DNA from: Roseomonas sp. CECT 9278
Lineage (GTDB): Bacteria > Pseudomonadota > Alphaproteobacteria > Acetobacterales > Acetobacteraceae
Length of the DNA: 64,000 bases
Direction: 5' to 3'
Assembly (NCBI RefSeq): GCF_918698155.1
Contig: NZ_CAKKLX010000004.1
Coordinates: 1-64,000, forward strand
This document shows positions 17,226 through 24,922 of the stretch, one piece after another. The position numbers were made by a program, and so were the translations under genes. The notes under the pieces were generated by a model. It saw nothing but the letters and a program-made list of their open reading frames with translations, made no database searches and was not told the DNA's origin. The stretch's first letter is position 1; every line of letters starts with the position of its first letter.

Positions 17226-18525
17226 CGCTGACGGCGGCGCGCCGACCCGCGCCGCCGTCATCCTGCCCTACGAGCGCATCAACCGCGTTGCCATCGGCGA
17301 CCCGGGCGGGCATCGCGCGGCCGAGGCGCGCCTGGCCGAAGCCGTCGGCCTGGCGGCGTCGATCGGTGTCGCCATCGTGCATTCCGCCGTGCATCCGCTG
17401 CGCGAGCGCCGCCCCTCGACCCTGATGGGCGAGGGCCAGGTCGCGATGATCGGCCAGGCGCTGAAGGAACAGGAGGTCGGCGTGGTGGTGGTCGACGCCG
17501 CGCTGACGCCCGTGCAGCAGCGCAACCTGGAACGCGCCTGGGGCTGCAAGGTGATCGACCGCACCGGCCTGATCCTGGAGATCTTCGGCGAGCGCGCCGC
17601 CACCAAGGAAGGCGCGCTGCAGGTCGAACTTGCCCACCTGGAATACCAGCGCACGCGGCTGGTGCGGTCCTGGACCCACCTGGAGCGCCAGCGCGGCGGC
17701 TTCGGCTTCCTGGGCGGCCCCGGCGAATCGCAGATCGAGATCGACCGCCGCCTGATCGGCGAGCGCATCGTGAAGCTGAAGCGGGAACTGGAGCAGGTGC
17801 GCCGCACCCGCGGCCTGCACCGCCACGCCCGCGCGCGCGTGCCCTACCCGGTGGTGGCGCTGGTGGGCTACACCAATGCCGGCAAGTCCACGCTGTTCAA
17901 CGAACTGACCGGTGCCGGCGTCTATGCGCAGGACCAGCTTTTCGCGACGCTCGATCCCACCATGCGCGCCATCCGGCTGCCGTCCGGGCGCACCTGCATC
18001 CTGTCCGATACGGTGGGCTTCATCTCCGACCTGCCGACGCAGCTGGTCGAGGCCTTCCGCGCGACCCTCGAGGAAGTGGCGGCGGCCGACATCATCCTGC
18101 ATGTCCGCGACATCGCGCATCCCGACAGCGCCGCGCAGCGCGCCGATGTGCTGGGCGTGATGGCCGAGATGGCCGACGGCCCCAACGCCGCGCTGGAACC
18201 CGCCTGGGAAAGCCGCGTGGTCGAGGTGCTGAACAAGGCCGACCTGCTTGGCGGCGTGGATGCCGTGGCGCGCCGCGCGCCCGGGGCGGTGCCGGTCTCG
18301 GCGCTGACCGGCGAGGGGCTGGACGAATTGCGCCGCGCCATCGATGCGCGGCTGTCGGCCGGGCTGGAAACCATGGAGGTGAGCGTGCCGACCACCGATG
18401 GCGCCGGCCTTGCCTGGCTCTATGCCCATGCCGAGGTGCTGTCGCGCCAGGATGACGAGGACGCGATCCGCCTGACGGTGCGGATTTCCGCCGCCGACCG
18501 CGCGCGCTTCGAGGACCGCGCATGA
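17218..18525 (+). CDS. hflX: GTPase HflX (non-standard start codon)
   Basis: About 435 aa from 17218, matching typical HflX length. HflX splits stalled ribosomes. The N-terminal HflX domain, a GGxGFxGGPGE loop ([12 protein letters not shown]), P-loop GYTNAGKST (about 217-225), [10 protein letters not shown] and NKADLL are present. No ATG, GTG or TTG lies in frame between the stop at 17185-17187 and GTG 17377, yet family-like sequence ([23 protein letters not shown]) is encoded upstream of 17377. ACG at 17218, in the place of an expected ATG-ACT-GAC, is the best start, with GAGGTGG 13 nt before it. CTG 17209 or a shift from hfq are alternatives; automated calls may begin at 17377. Confidence 0.85.
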   Translation, partial: TTDADGGAPTRAAVILPYERINRVAIGDPGGHRAAEARLAEAVGLAASIGVAIVHSAVHPLRERRPSTLMGEGQVAMIGQALKEQEVGVVVVDAALTPVQQRNLERAWGCKVIDRTGLILEIFGERAATKEGALQVELAHLEYQRTRLVRSWTHLERQRGGFGFLGGPGESQIEIDRRLIGERIVKLKRELEQVRRTRGLHRHARARVPYPVVALVGYTNAGKSTLFNELTGAGVYAQDQLFATLDPTMRAIRLPSGRTCILSDTVGFISDLPTQLVEAFRATLEEVAAADIILHVRDIAHPDSAAQRADVLGVMAEMADGPNAALEPAWESRVVEVLNKADLLGGVDAVARRAPGAVPVSALTGEGLDELRRAIDARLSAGLETMEVSVPTTDGAGLAWLYAHAEVLSRQDDEDAIRLTVRISAADRARFEDRA

Positions 18526-19349
18526 TCGGCGCCGCGCGCGCCGCCGAGGTCGCGAGCCTGCTGCGCGAGGCCGCGCGCGCCGAGATCCTGCCGCGCTTCC
18601 GCCGCCTGGCGCAGGGCGCGGTACGGGCGAAGTCCGGTCCGCTCGACCTGGTGACCGATGCCGACGAAGCGGCCGAACGCGTCATCGAGGCCGGGCTGTC
18701 GCGCCTGTTCCCCGGTTGCGCCGTGGTGGGCGAGGAAGCCTGCGCCGCCGATCCCGCGGTGATGGACCGGATCGCCGATGCCGACCTGGCCTTCGTGGTG
18801 GACCCGGTGGACGGCACCGCGAATTTCGCCGCCGGCGTGCCGCTGTTCGGCTGCATGGCGGCGGCGGTGTCGAAGGGCGAGGTGGTGGCCGGGTGGATCC
18901 ACGATCCGCTCGGCGACGATACCGCGATCGCGCTGCGCGGGGAGGGCGCCTGGCTGGCCGATGGCGAGGGGCGGCACATGGCCGACCTGCGCGTCGCCGC
19001 GCCGGCGCCGCCGGAGCGCATGGTGGGCGCGATCTCCTGGACCTACCTGCCGGAACCGCTGCGCGGGCGCGTGGCGTCGCGCCTGCCGCGGCTGGCGGGC
19101 GTGGTGGGGTATCGCTGCGCCGCGCATGAATACCGGCTGGCGGCCGGCGGGCATGCCCATGCGCTGCTGTACAATCGGCTGATGCCCTGGGACCACCTGC
19201 CGGGCTGGCTGCTGCATCGCGAGGCCGGCGGCTATGCGGCGCGCTTCGATGGCAGCGAATACCTGCCGACGCATCGCGATGGCGGGCTGATCTGCGCGCC
19301 GGATCGCGCCTGCTGGGAGGCGCTGCGCGCCGCGCTGCTCGACCCGTGA
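18522..19349 (+). CDS. inositol monophosphatase family protein
   Basis: 275 aa. The metal-dependent phosphatase signature includes DLVTDADEAAE (about 42-52), GEE (70-72) and DPVDGTANF (94-102), the Li+-sensitive family motif. The C-terminal motif reads PWDHLPGWLLHREAGG rather than the usual WDxAAG, typical of a subgroup that may dephosphorylate other sugar or histidinol-type phosphates. The substrate is unknown. It overlaps hflX and the following greB gene by 4 nt each. Confidence 0.9.
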   Translation: MIGAARAAEVASLLREAARAEILPRFRRLAQGAVRAKSGPLDLVTDADEAAERVIEAGLSRLFPGCAVVGEEACAADPAVMDRIADADLAFVVDPVDGTANFAAGVPLFGCMAAAVSKGEVVAGWIHDPLGDDTAIALRGEGAWLADGEGRHMADLRVAAPAPPERMVGAISWTYLPEPLRGRVASRLPRLAGVVGYRCAAHEYRLAAGGHAHALLYNRLMPWDHLPGWLLHREAGGYAARFDGSEYLPTHRDGGLICAPDRACWEALRAALLDP

Positions 19350-19885
19350 GCGACGACGACGAGGCCGAGGACACCCCGCCCGGCCTGCCCCCGGGCACGC
19401 CCTTCTACATGACCCCCACGGGTGCCGCCGCGCTGCGCGAGGAAATTCGCGCCCTGTGGGAGGATGAGCGGCCGCGCGTGGTCGAGGTGGTCTCCTGGGC
19501 GGCCTCGCTCGGCGACCGGTCGGAGAATGCCGACTACCAGTACGGCAAGCGGCGGCTGCGGCAGATCGACGGCCGGGTGCGCTTCCTGCGCAAGCGGCTG
19601 GAGCGCGTGCAGGTGGTGGACCCGACGGCGCAGGCCCGGCGCGACCAGGTCTTCTTCGGCGCGACAGTGACCTATGCGCGCGTGTCGGATGATGCGGAGG
19701 TGACCATCCGCATCGTGGGCGTGGACGAGGCCGTGGCCGAGCGCGGCGACATCGCCTGGGTGGCGCCCGTCGCCCGCGCGCTGCTGGGCGCCCGGGTGGG
19801 GGACGTCCGACGCTACCGTACGCCGGCGGGCACCGAGGAGGTCGAGGTGGTGGCGATCGCCTACGGCATGGATCCGCCGCGCTGA
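19346..19885 (+). CDS. greB: transcription elongation factor GreB
   Basis: 179 aa. An N-terminal coiled coil (about 25-95) carries the conserved tip LGDRSENADYQYGK, whose acidic residues reach into the RNA polymerase channel to stimulate cleavage of backtracked RNA. A C-terminal FKBP-like domain follows. The QYGKRRLRQIDGRVRFL pattern favours GreB over GreA. The GTG start overlaps the preceding TGA. It is the last gene of the plus-strand run that begins with dusB. Confidence 0.93.
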   Translation: MSDDDEAEDTPPGLPPGTPFYMTPTGAAALREEIRALWEDERPRVVEVVSWAASLGDRSENADYQYGKRRLRQIDGRVRFLRKRLERVQVVDPTAQARRDQVFFGATVTYARVSDDAEVTIRIVGVDEAVAERGDIAWVAPVARALLGARVGDVRRYRTPAGTEEVEVVAIAYGMDPPR

Positions 19886-19950
19886 ACCGGCGCGGGCGGG
19901 CAGCGCGCCGCGCCATGGACGGCTTGCGCGGCACCGCGCCGATGGCGGGT

Positions 19951-19965
19951 GCGGCATCATGCCGC
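19951..19965. repeat. short inverted repeat between convergent greB and an exported-protein gene
   Basis: Seven-base arms GCGGCAT and ATGCCGC flank one base in the 133-nt convergent gap. It could help end transcription, but no U-tract follows on either strand. Confidence 0.25.
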
Positions 19966-20018
19966 CAGGGCCGGCGGTTGGCGGGCGGCGCCGGGTGGCA
20001 CCGCCCGCGTCGCCCTGG

Positions 20019-20423
20019 CTACTTCTCGAACACGTCCTTCACGGCCTGCATCATGTCGCGGCCCTTCGCTGAGTCCTTCGCATGCGAACGCGCGAAGGAC
20101 TGCCCGGCCAGGAAGCCACGGCGGATGATGGTGGCGGCCTCGGCCGTGCTGATCCCGATATCCGGCATGCCGCCGCGCTCGATCGCCCCGATCGTTGCAT
20201 CCAGGCGGTTGTAGTGCGCCACCGTCATGAAGTCCCATGCGCGGTCGAGCGCGATGGCGAAGGCACCGGCGAGCAGGAGCCTCTCGGCCTGGGCGCGCGC
20301 GGGGGTGGTCGGGCCGGCGACGAGCGTGGCCGCCGGGGTCTCGGTGAGGCTGCGGGCCTGCGTACCACCCTGGAAGCCCAGGACGGAGGCAGCGACCAGC
20401 GTGACGGCGAGAAGGTTGCGCAT
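20019..20423 (-). CDS. small exported protein of unknown function
   Basis: 134 aa. A signal peptide is clear: MRNLLAVTLVAASVLGF, then likely cleavage near TQARS. The mature part is mostly helical, with RLLLAGAFAIALDRAWDF and a C-terminal RGFLAGQSFARSHAKDS. I recognise no domain. AAGG lies about 9 nt before the ATG, which excludes the longer open frame. It is divergent from the protease gene across 179 nt, so the two may share a control region. Confidence 0.65.
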   Translation of the reverse strand: MRNLLAVTLVAASVLGFQGGTQARSLTETPAATLVAGPTTPARAQAERLLLAGAFAIALDRAWDFMTVAHYNRLDATIGAIERGGMPDIGISTAEAATIIRRGFLAGQSFARSHAKDSAKGRDMMQAVKDVFEK

Positions 20424-20602
20424 CGTGTGTGAAACCTTTGTCCGACCGCGGCCGCCCGATGCGGCGCGGTGCAGGTCTTCTGGCGACAACCGACAGGCGC
20501 GGCACTGAAGCGTTGCGCAGGCGGCGCTTTGCAACCGCTGGGTGGTGGACCGCCACTTCCGGATACGAAATAAACATTTGTCCCGCCGGGCAGGAGAATG
20601 AC

Positions 20603-21970
20603 ATGCGTCGCTTCCTCCTCATGGCTGCTGGATTGGCGCTGGTCGCCGCGATGCCACCCGCCGCGCGGGCCCAGCCCCGGCCGGCGGCGCCACCGGCGGC
20701 CCAGCCCGCCCATCCCGACCCGGACTTCACCCTGATCAACGCGTCCGGCCGGTCGGTGTTCTTCATCCGCATCCGCCCGGCCGGCAGCACCGACTGGGGC
20801 GAGGACCTGCTCGGCTCCGGCGTGGTGCTGCGCGACGGCGCCCGCTTCCTGGTGCGCCCGCCGCGCGACGGGCGCTGCAGCTGGGACGTGCAGGTGCAGT
20901 TCGACAACAGCGTCGAACGCATCTTCCCGGCCACGCCGGTCTGCCGGCTGGCCCACCAGACCATCAGCCCGGAGATGGCCGCGAGCTCGGGCAGCACGGC
21001 CATCGTCCTGCCCGGCGCAACGGCCACCCCGCCCGCCGCGGCAGCGCAGGCGCCCCCCGCCTCGCCCGCCGCACCGACGCCACGGCTGCGCGTGACCAAT
21101 GGCTGGTCGGTCACCCTGCTGAACCTGGCGCTGCGCCCGCCCGGGCGGCCCGACAGCGACGCGAACTGGGGCGCCGACCTGCTCGGCATCGAAACCGTGC
21201 TGCCACGCGAAAGCCTGGCGGTGCGCCTGCCGGAGGGGACGCCCTGCCGGGTCGATATCCGCACCGGCTTCGACATGGGCAACACCCCCCTGGTGATCCT
21301 CACGCGCAATGTCGACCTGTGCGCCGGCGGCGAATTCGCCGCGAATGGCCCGCCGCGCGGCCAGCTGCTGGGCACCGGCAGCGGCTTCTTCGTCACGCGC
21401 GCCGGGCATATCGCCACCAACCAGCACGTCGTGCATGGCTGCGGCAGCATGGTGGTCATGCGGCCGGACGGCCAGACGATCCGGCTGCGCGTGCTGCAGA
21501 ACGACCCGCGCAACGACCTGGCACTGCTGCAATTGCCCGAGGCGCGTACGCCGGCCGTGACCTTCCGCGACCCGCTGCGCCCGATGCGCCAGGGCGAGGC
21601 GCTGCTGGCCATGGGCTATCCGCTGGGTGCGAGGCTGGGCAACCAGGTCACCATCAGCACCGGCATCCTGACCGCCCTGCGCGGCGCGCGCGGCAGCGAG
21701 AACCGCTTCACCCTCAGCGCGCCGCTCAATGGCGGCAATTCCGGCGGGCCGATCTACGATGATGCCGGCCTGGTGGTGGGCGTCGCCGTGTCGGTCTCGA
21801 CCGGCAATGTCCAGAGCGTCAATTTCGGCGTCCCGGCGCGGCTGCTGATCGAATTGCTGGCCAGCGCGAACATCACGCCCGAGACGACCGCGCCGCGCGA
21901 ACCGATCAAGCCGGCCGATGTCTTCGAGCGCAACGCGCCCATGGTGATGCAGCTCGGCTGCATCAGCTGA
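20603..21970 (+). CDS. exported trypsin-like serine protease with duplicated N-terminal domain
   Basis: 455 aa. A signal peptide (about 1-25) precedes a Pro/Ala-rich stretch. Two related beta-rich units follow (about 32-115 and 160-250), each with a WG(E/A)DLLG motif, an (V/A)VRxP-type strand and paired cysteines. The C-terminal domain is a trypsin-fold protease with H275 (NQHVVHG), D305 (NDLALLQL) and S380 (GGNSGGPI), close to DegP/HtrA catalytic domains but without a PDZ. AGGAGA lies about 5 nt before the ATG. A periplasmic or extracellular role is inferred; the substrate is unknown. Confidence 0.88.
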   Translation: MRRFLLMAAGLALVAAMPPAARAQPRPAAPPAAQPAHPDPDFTLINASGRSVFFIRIRPAGSTDWGEDLLGSGVVLRDGARFLVRPPRDGRCSWDVQVQFDNSVERIFPATPVCRLAHQTISPEMAASSGSTAIVLPGATATPPAAAAQAPPASPAAPTPRLRVTNGWSVTLLNLALRPPGRPDSDANWGADLLGIETVLPRESLAVRLPEGTPCRVDIRTGFDMGNTPLVILTRNVDLCAGGEFAANGPPRGQLLGTGSGFFVTRAGHIATNQHVVHGCGSMVVMRPDGQTIRLRVLQNDPRNDLALLQLPEARTPAVTFRDPLRPMRQGEALLAMGYPLGARLGNQVTISTGILTALRGARGSENRFTLSAPLNGGNSGGPIYDDAGLVVGVAVSVSTGNVQSVNFGVPARLLIELLASANITPETTAPREPIKPADVFERNAPMVMQLGCIS

Positions 21971-21988
21971 CGGCGCGCCATCACCGGT

Positions 21989-22010
21989 GCCGATGATGCG
22001 CATCATCGGC
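21989..22010. repeat. 22-nt perfect palindrome between the protease and pirin genes
   Basis: The arms GCCGATGATGC and GCATCATCGGC are exactly complementary with no spacer. The site lies 18 nt after the protease stop and 60 nt before the pirin ATG. A perfect spacer-less palindrome fits a dimeric repressor operator better than a terminator, and no U-tract follows. Confidence 0.6.
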
Positions 22011-22070
22011 GCGGGCTGGCGGCCGGCCCGCCGCGCATCGATAAAGGGGTGAACCGGCAGGAGACCCGCC

Positions 22071-23021
22071 ATGTCCACCCTCGACGAGACCGACCCGCAC
22101 TGCCCGCCGCCGCCGCCGGGGATCGAGACCGTCATCATCCCGCGCGCCCATGATGTGGGCGGCTTCGAGGTGCGCCGTGCGCTGCCGGCACGCGAACGCC
22201 AGCTGGTCGGGCCCTTCATCTTCTTCGACCAGATGGGGCCGGGGGAGTTCCTGAGCGGGCAGGGGCTGGATGTCCGCCCGCACCCGCATATCGGCCTGTC
22301 CACCGTGACCTATCTGTTCGAGGGCGAGATCCTGCATCGCGACAGCCTCGGTTCGCAGCAGCCGATCCGCCCGGGCGAGCTGAACTGGATGACCGCCGGG
22401 CGCGGCATCGTGCATTCCGAACGCACCGATGCGGCGCAGCGCGACCATACGCGGCGGATGTTCGGCATCCAGTCCTGGGTGGCGCTGCCCAAGGACGCCG
22501 AGGAAACCGCGCCCACCTTCACCCACCATGCCGCCGAGGCGCTGCCGGTGGTGGACGACCAGGGCGTGCGGATGCGCCTGATCGCCGGCGAGGGCTGGGG
22601 GCTGCGCGCGCCGGTCGAGGTCTCCTCCCCGCTGTTCTACGCCGATGCGGTGCTGGCCCCCGGCGCGCGGCTGCCGCTGCCCGACCGGCACGAGGAACGC
22701 GGCGCCTATGTGGTGCAGGGCGGCGTGACCGTGGCCGACACGGTCTTCGAGGCCGGGCGGATGCTGGTGTTCCGCCCCGGCGATGCGCTGGCGATCACCG
22801 CCGGGCCGCAGGGCGCGCGGCTGCTGATGCTGGGTGGCGCCGTGATGGACGGGCCGCGCTACCTGCACTGGAACTTCGTGGCGTCCTCGCGCGAGCGGCT
22901 GGAGCAGGCCAAGGCCGACTGGAAGGCCGGCCGCTTCGCCAAGGTCCCGGGCGACGAGGCGGAATTCATCCCGCTGCCCGAAGGCCGAATCACGGTGAAG
23001 GCCGAGACGCGCCCGGCCTGA
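22071..23021 (+). CDS. pirin family protein
   Basis: 316 aa with two cupin domains. The Fe(II) site of pirins is intact: H71 and H73 in RPHPHIGLSTVTYLFEG, H115 and E117 in GRGIVHSE. Bacterial pirins include quercetin 2,3-dioxygenases and redox-sensing regulators; which applies cannot be told. AGGAG lies 6 nt before the ATG. A perfect palindrome lies 60 nt upstream of the gene. Its end abuts, convergently, an exported unknown. Confidence 0.92.
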   Translation: MSTLDETDPHCPPPPPGIETVIIPRAHDVGGFEVRRALPARERQLVGPFIFFDQMGPGEFLSGQGLDVRPHPHIGLSTVTYLFEGEILHRDSLGSQQPIRPGELNWMTAGRGIVHSERTDAAQRDHTRRMFGIQSWVALPKDAEETAPTFTHHAAEALPVVDDQGVRMRLIAGEGWGLRAPVEVSSPLFYADAVLAPGARLPLPDRHEERGAYVVQGGVTVADTVFEAGRMLVFRPGDALAITAGPQGARLLMLGGAVMDGPRYLHWNFVASSRERLEQAKADWKAGRFAKVPGDEAEFIPLPEGRITVKAETRPA

Positions 23022-23957
23022 TCAGCGCCAGTTCAGCCCGAACACCGCCGTCTGGTCCGGCCCGTCGCGGCGGCAGGCGGCGGTGGTGTAGGGGGCGCGC
23101 GGCGGGTTGGCGGCACGGACCGCCGCCGCGAAGGGGCTGCAGGCGATGCGGGCGGCCAGTTGCCGTTCGGTCTCGGCCAGGCCAGGGGTGCCCTCCGGCC
23201 AGGCGGCGCGGAGCAGGCGCTGCGCCTCCGGGGCCTGGCCGGCATAGACCAGGCAGGCCGCGAGGCGCGCGGCCTCCACGCCCGGGTGGGTGCCGCGCCG
23301 CGCCGCCCAGTCCTGGGCACGCAACGCCGCGATGGCGGTGGCGGCGTCAGGGTAGGTCGTGATGCGTTGGTCGGCCGGGGGGCGGTCCTCGATCGCGGTC
23401 ATGTCGGCGCAGGCGGTGCCCAGGGCCGCGGCGACGGGCCGGCGCATGGCGGCGATGTCGGGTTCCAGCGCGCGCCCGGTCCAGCGAAAGGGGATGGTCG
23501 GGTGCAGGTCGGTCGCCAGGCTGGCCGGGACCTCCCAGAAGTCGAATGCCGCATCGGCCAGGCGGATGGGCGGGCCGCCCAGCTGGATGATGTCGGGCTC
23601 GCGCTTGCCCAGCGGCAGGGAGGCGACATGCGCCAGCCCCTGCGGTCCGCGATGGAACAGGTGCAGGGTGAAGCAGCAATAGGCGCCGCCGGTCCAGCCG
23701 GTGAAGCCGATGGCGCTGACGCCGTCGGCGATCGGGATGGGGGTGCCGTCGCGGAAGGGGGCGAAGCGTTGGTCGCGCGCTTCGAACAGGGTGCGCCCGG
23801 CGCGGGTGAGGCGCAGCACCTCGCCCCGGCCCTGGGGGGCGGCGGTGATGCGGCCGGCGGCGCCATCATCCAGGAGGGTGCGGCGCGGCTGGGCGGCTGC
23901 CTCGTGGGCTGGGAAAACCCACAGGAACAGGAAAATGACGATCAGAATTCGGGGCAT
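23022..23957 (-). CDS. exported protein of unknown function
   Basis: 311 aa. The N-terminus is a signal peptide (ILIVIFLFLWVFPAHEAAAQ). The mature protein holds a beta-rich region containing GWTGGAYCCFTLHLF, followed by a helical C-terminal half with alanine-rich repeats and cysteine pairs that could form disulfides. No family is recognised. It ends directly against the pirin gene and begins 3 nt after the mazG stop, so it is probably co-transcribed with mazG. Confidence 0.65.
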   Translation of the reverse strand: MPRILIVIFLFLWVFPAHEAAAQPRRTLLDDGAAGRITAAPQGRGEVLRLTRAGRTLFEARDQRFAPFRDGTPIPIADGVSAIGFTGWTGGAYCCFTLHLFHRGPQGLAHVASLPLGKREPDIIQLGGPPIRLADAAFDFWEVPASLATDLHPTIPFRWTGRALEPDIAAMRRPVAAALGTACADMTAIEDRPPADQRITTYPDAATAIAALRAQDWAARRGTHPGVEAARLAACLVYAGQAPEAQRLLRAAWPEGTPGLAETERQLAARIACSPFAAAVRAANPPRAPYTTAACRRDGPDQTAVFGLNWR

Positions 23958-23960
23958 GAG

Positions 23961-24776
23961 TCAGCGTTCCTGCCGTTCAATCCGCTTTGCCTCGGCCCAG
24001 AGCGATTCCATCGCATCGAGGCTGCTGTCGGACGGTGTCTTTCCTTGATGAACAAGCTGCTGTTCGATGTATCCGAAGCGGCGTTCGAATTTCCGATTGG
24101 CACCACGCAGGCACGTCTCCGGGTCCAGGTCGAGCTTCCGCGCGAGGTTCGCCAGGACAAAGAGCAGGTCGCCGACCTCATCACCCAGGGCATCCCGGTC
24201 AGCCGCTTGCATGCCGTCCTTCAGCTCGGCGCGCAATTCATTGGCCTCTTCCTCCAGCTTGTCGAGCACCGCGGCGGCATCGGGCCAGTCGAAGCCGACC
24301 CGCCCGGCGCGCCGGGTGAGCTTGGCGGCGCGGGTCAGCGCCGGCAGGCCCACCGGGATGCCGGCGAACGTGCCTGTCTCGGCCCGGGTGGCGCGTTCGG
24401 CGGCCTTCTGCACCTCCCAGGCGGCAACCTGCTGGTCGGCGGTGCGGGTCTCCTCGGCGCCGAACACATGCGGGTGGCGGCGGATCATCTTGTCGGCGAT
24501 GGCCCCCGCCACGTCCGCGAAGGCGAACCAGCCGCGCTCCTGCGCCATGCGTGCGTGGTAGACCACCTGGAACAGCAGGTCGCCGAGTTCATCCAGCAAG
24601 GCCGCCGGTTCGCCGCGGGCGATGGCGTCCTCGACCTCGTAGGCTTCCTCGATCGTGTAGGGGGCGATGCTGGCGAAGTCCTGCACCTGGTCCCAGGCGC
24701 AGCCGGTCTGGGGGTGGCGCAGCCTGGCCATCACCTCGATCAGGTGCAGTGTCGCGGTGGCGGGGTCCTGGGGCAT
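23961..24776 (-). CDS. mazG: nucleoside triphosphate pyrophosphohydrolase MazG
   Basis: 271 aa with two MazG halves, as in the E. coli enzyme. The first carries CAWDQVQDFASIAPYTIEEA and the metal-binding ELGDLLFQVVYHA. The second carries EEEANELRAEL and DEVGDLLFVLANLAR. It hydrolyses NTPs to NMP and pyrophosphate, removing aberrant nucleotides. The ATG at 24776 is chosen because family similarity starts there; the frame is open for 21 more codons. It is divergent from the molybdopterin enzyme gene. Confidence 0.95.
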   Translation of the reverse strand: MPQDPATATLHLIEVMARLRHPQTGCAWDQVQDFASIAPYTIEEAYEVEDAIARGEPAALLDELGDLLFQVVYHARMAQERGWFAFADVAGAIADKMIRRHPHVFGAEETRTADQQVAAWEVQKAAERATRAETGTFAGIPVGLPALTRAAKLTRRAGRVGFDWPDAAAVLDKLEEEANELRAELKDGMQAADRDALGDEVGDLLFVLANLARKLDLDPETCLRGANRKFERRFGYIEQQLVHQGKTPSDSSLDAMESLWAEAKRIERQER

Positions 24777-24922
24777 GGCGCATCCGTGGGCGGGGTCTGC
24801 CTTTCCTGTCGCGTCGCCCTGGCGCCGGCAAGCCCCCAAGCGGTGTTGTCAGCCGCCACGACGCCGCCGAGACTGCCCCGACGCGCCGGCCGCGCGCGCT
24901 GCCCAGCAAGGATCCGCCCCGC

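Noticed and set aside
17377..18525. hflX beginning at GTG 17377
   Set aside because: It would remove about 53 residues of family-like N-terminus encoded just upstream; given instead as a fallback start.
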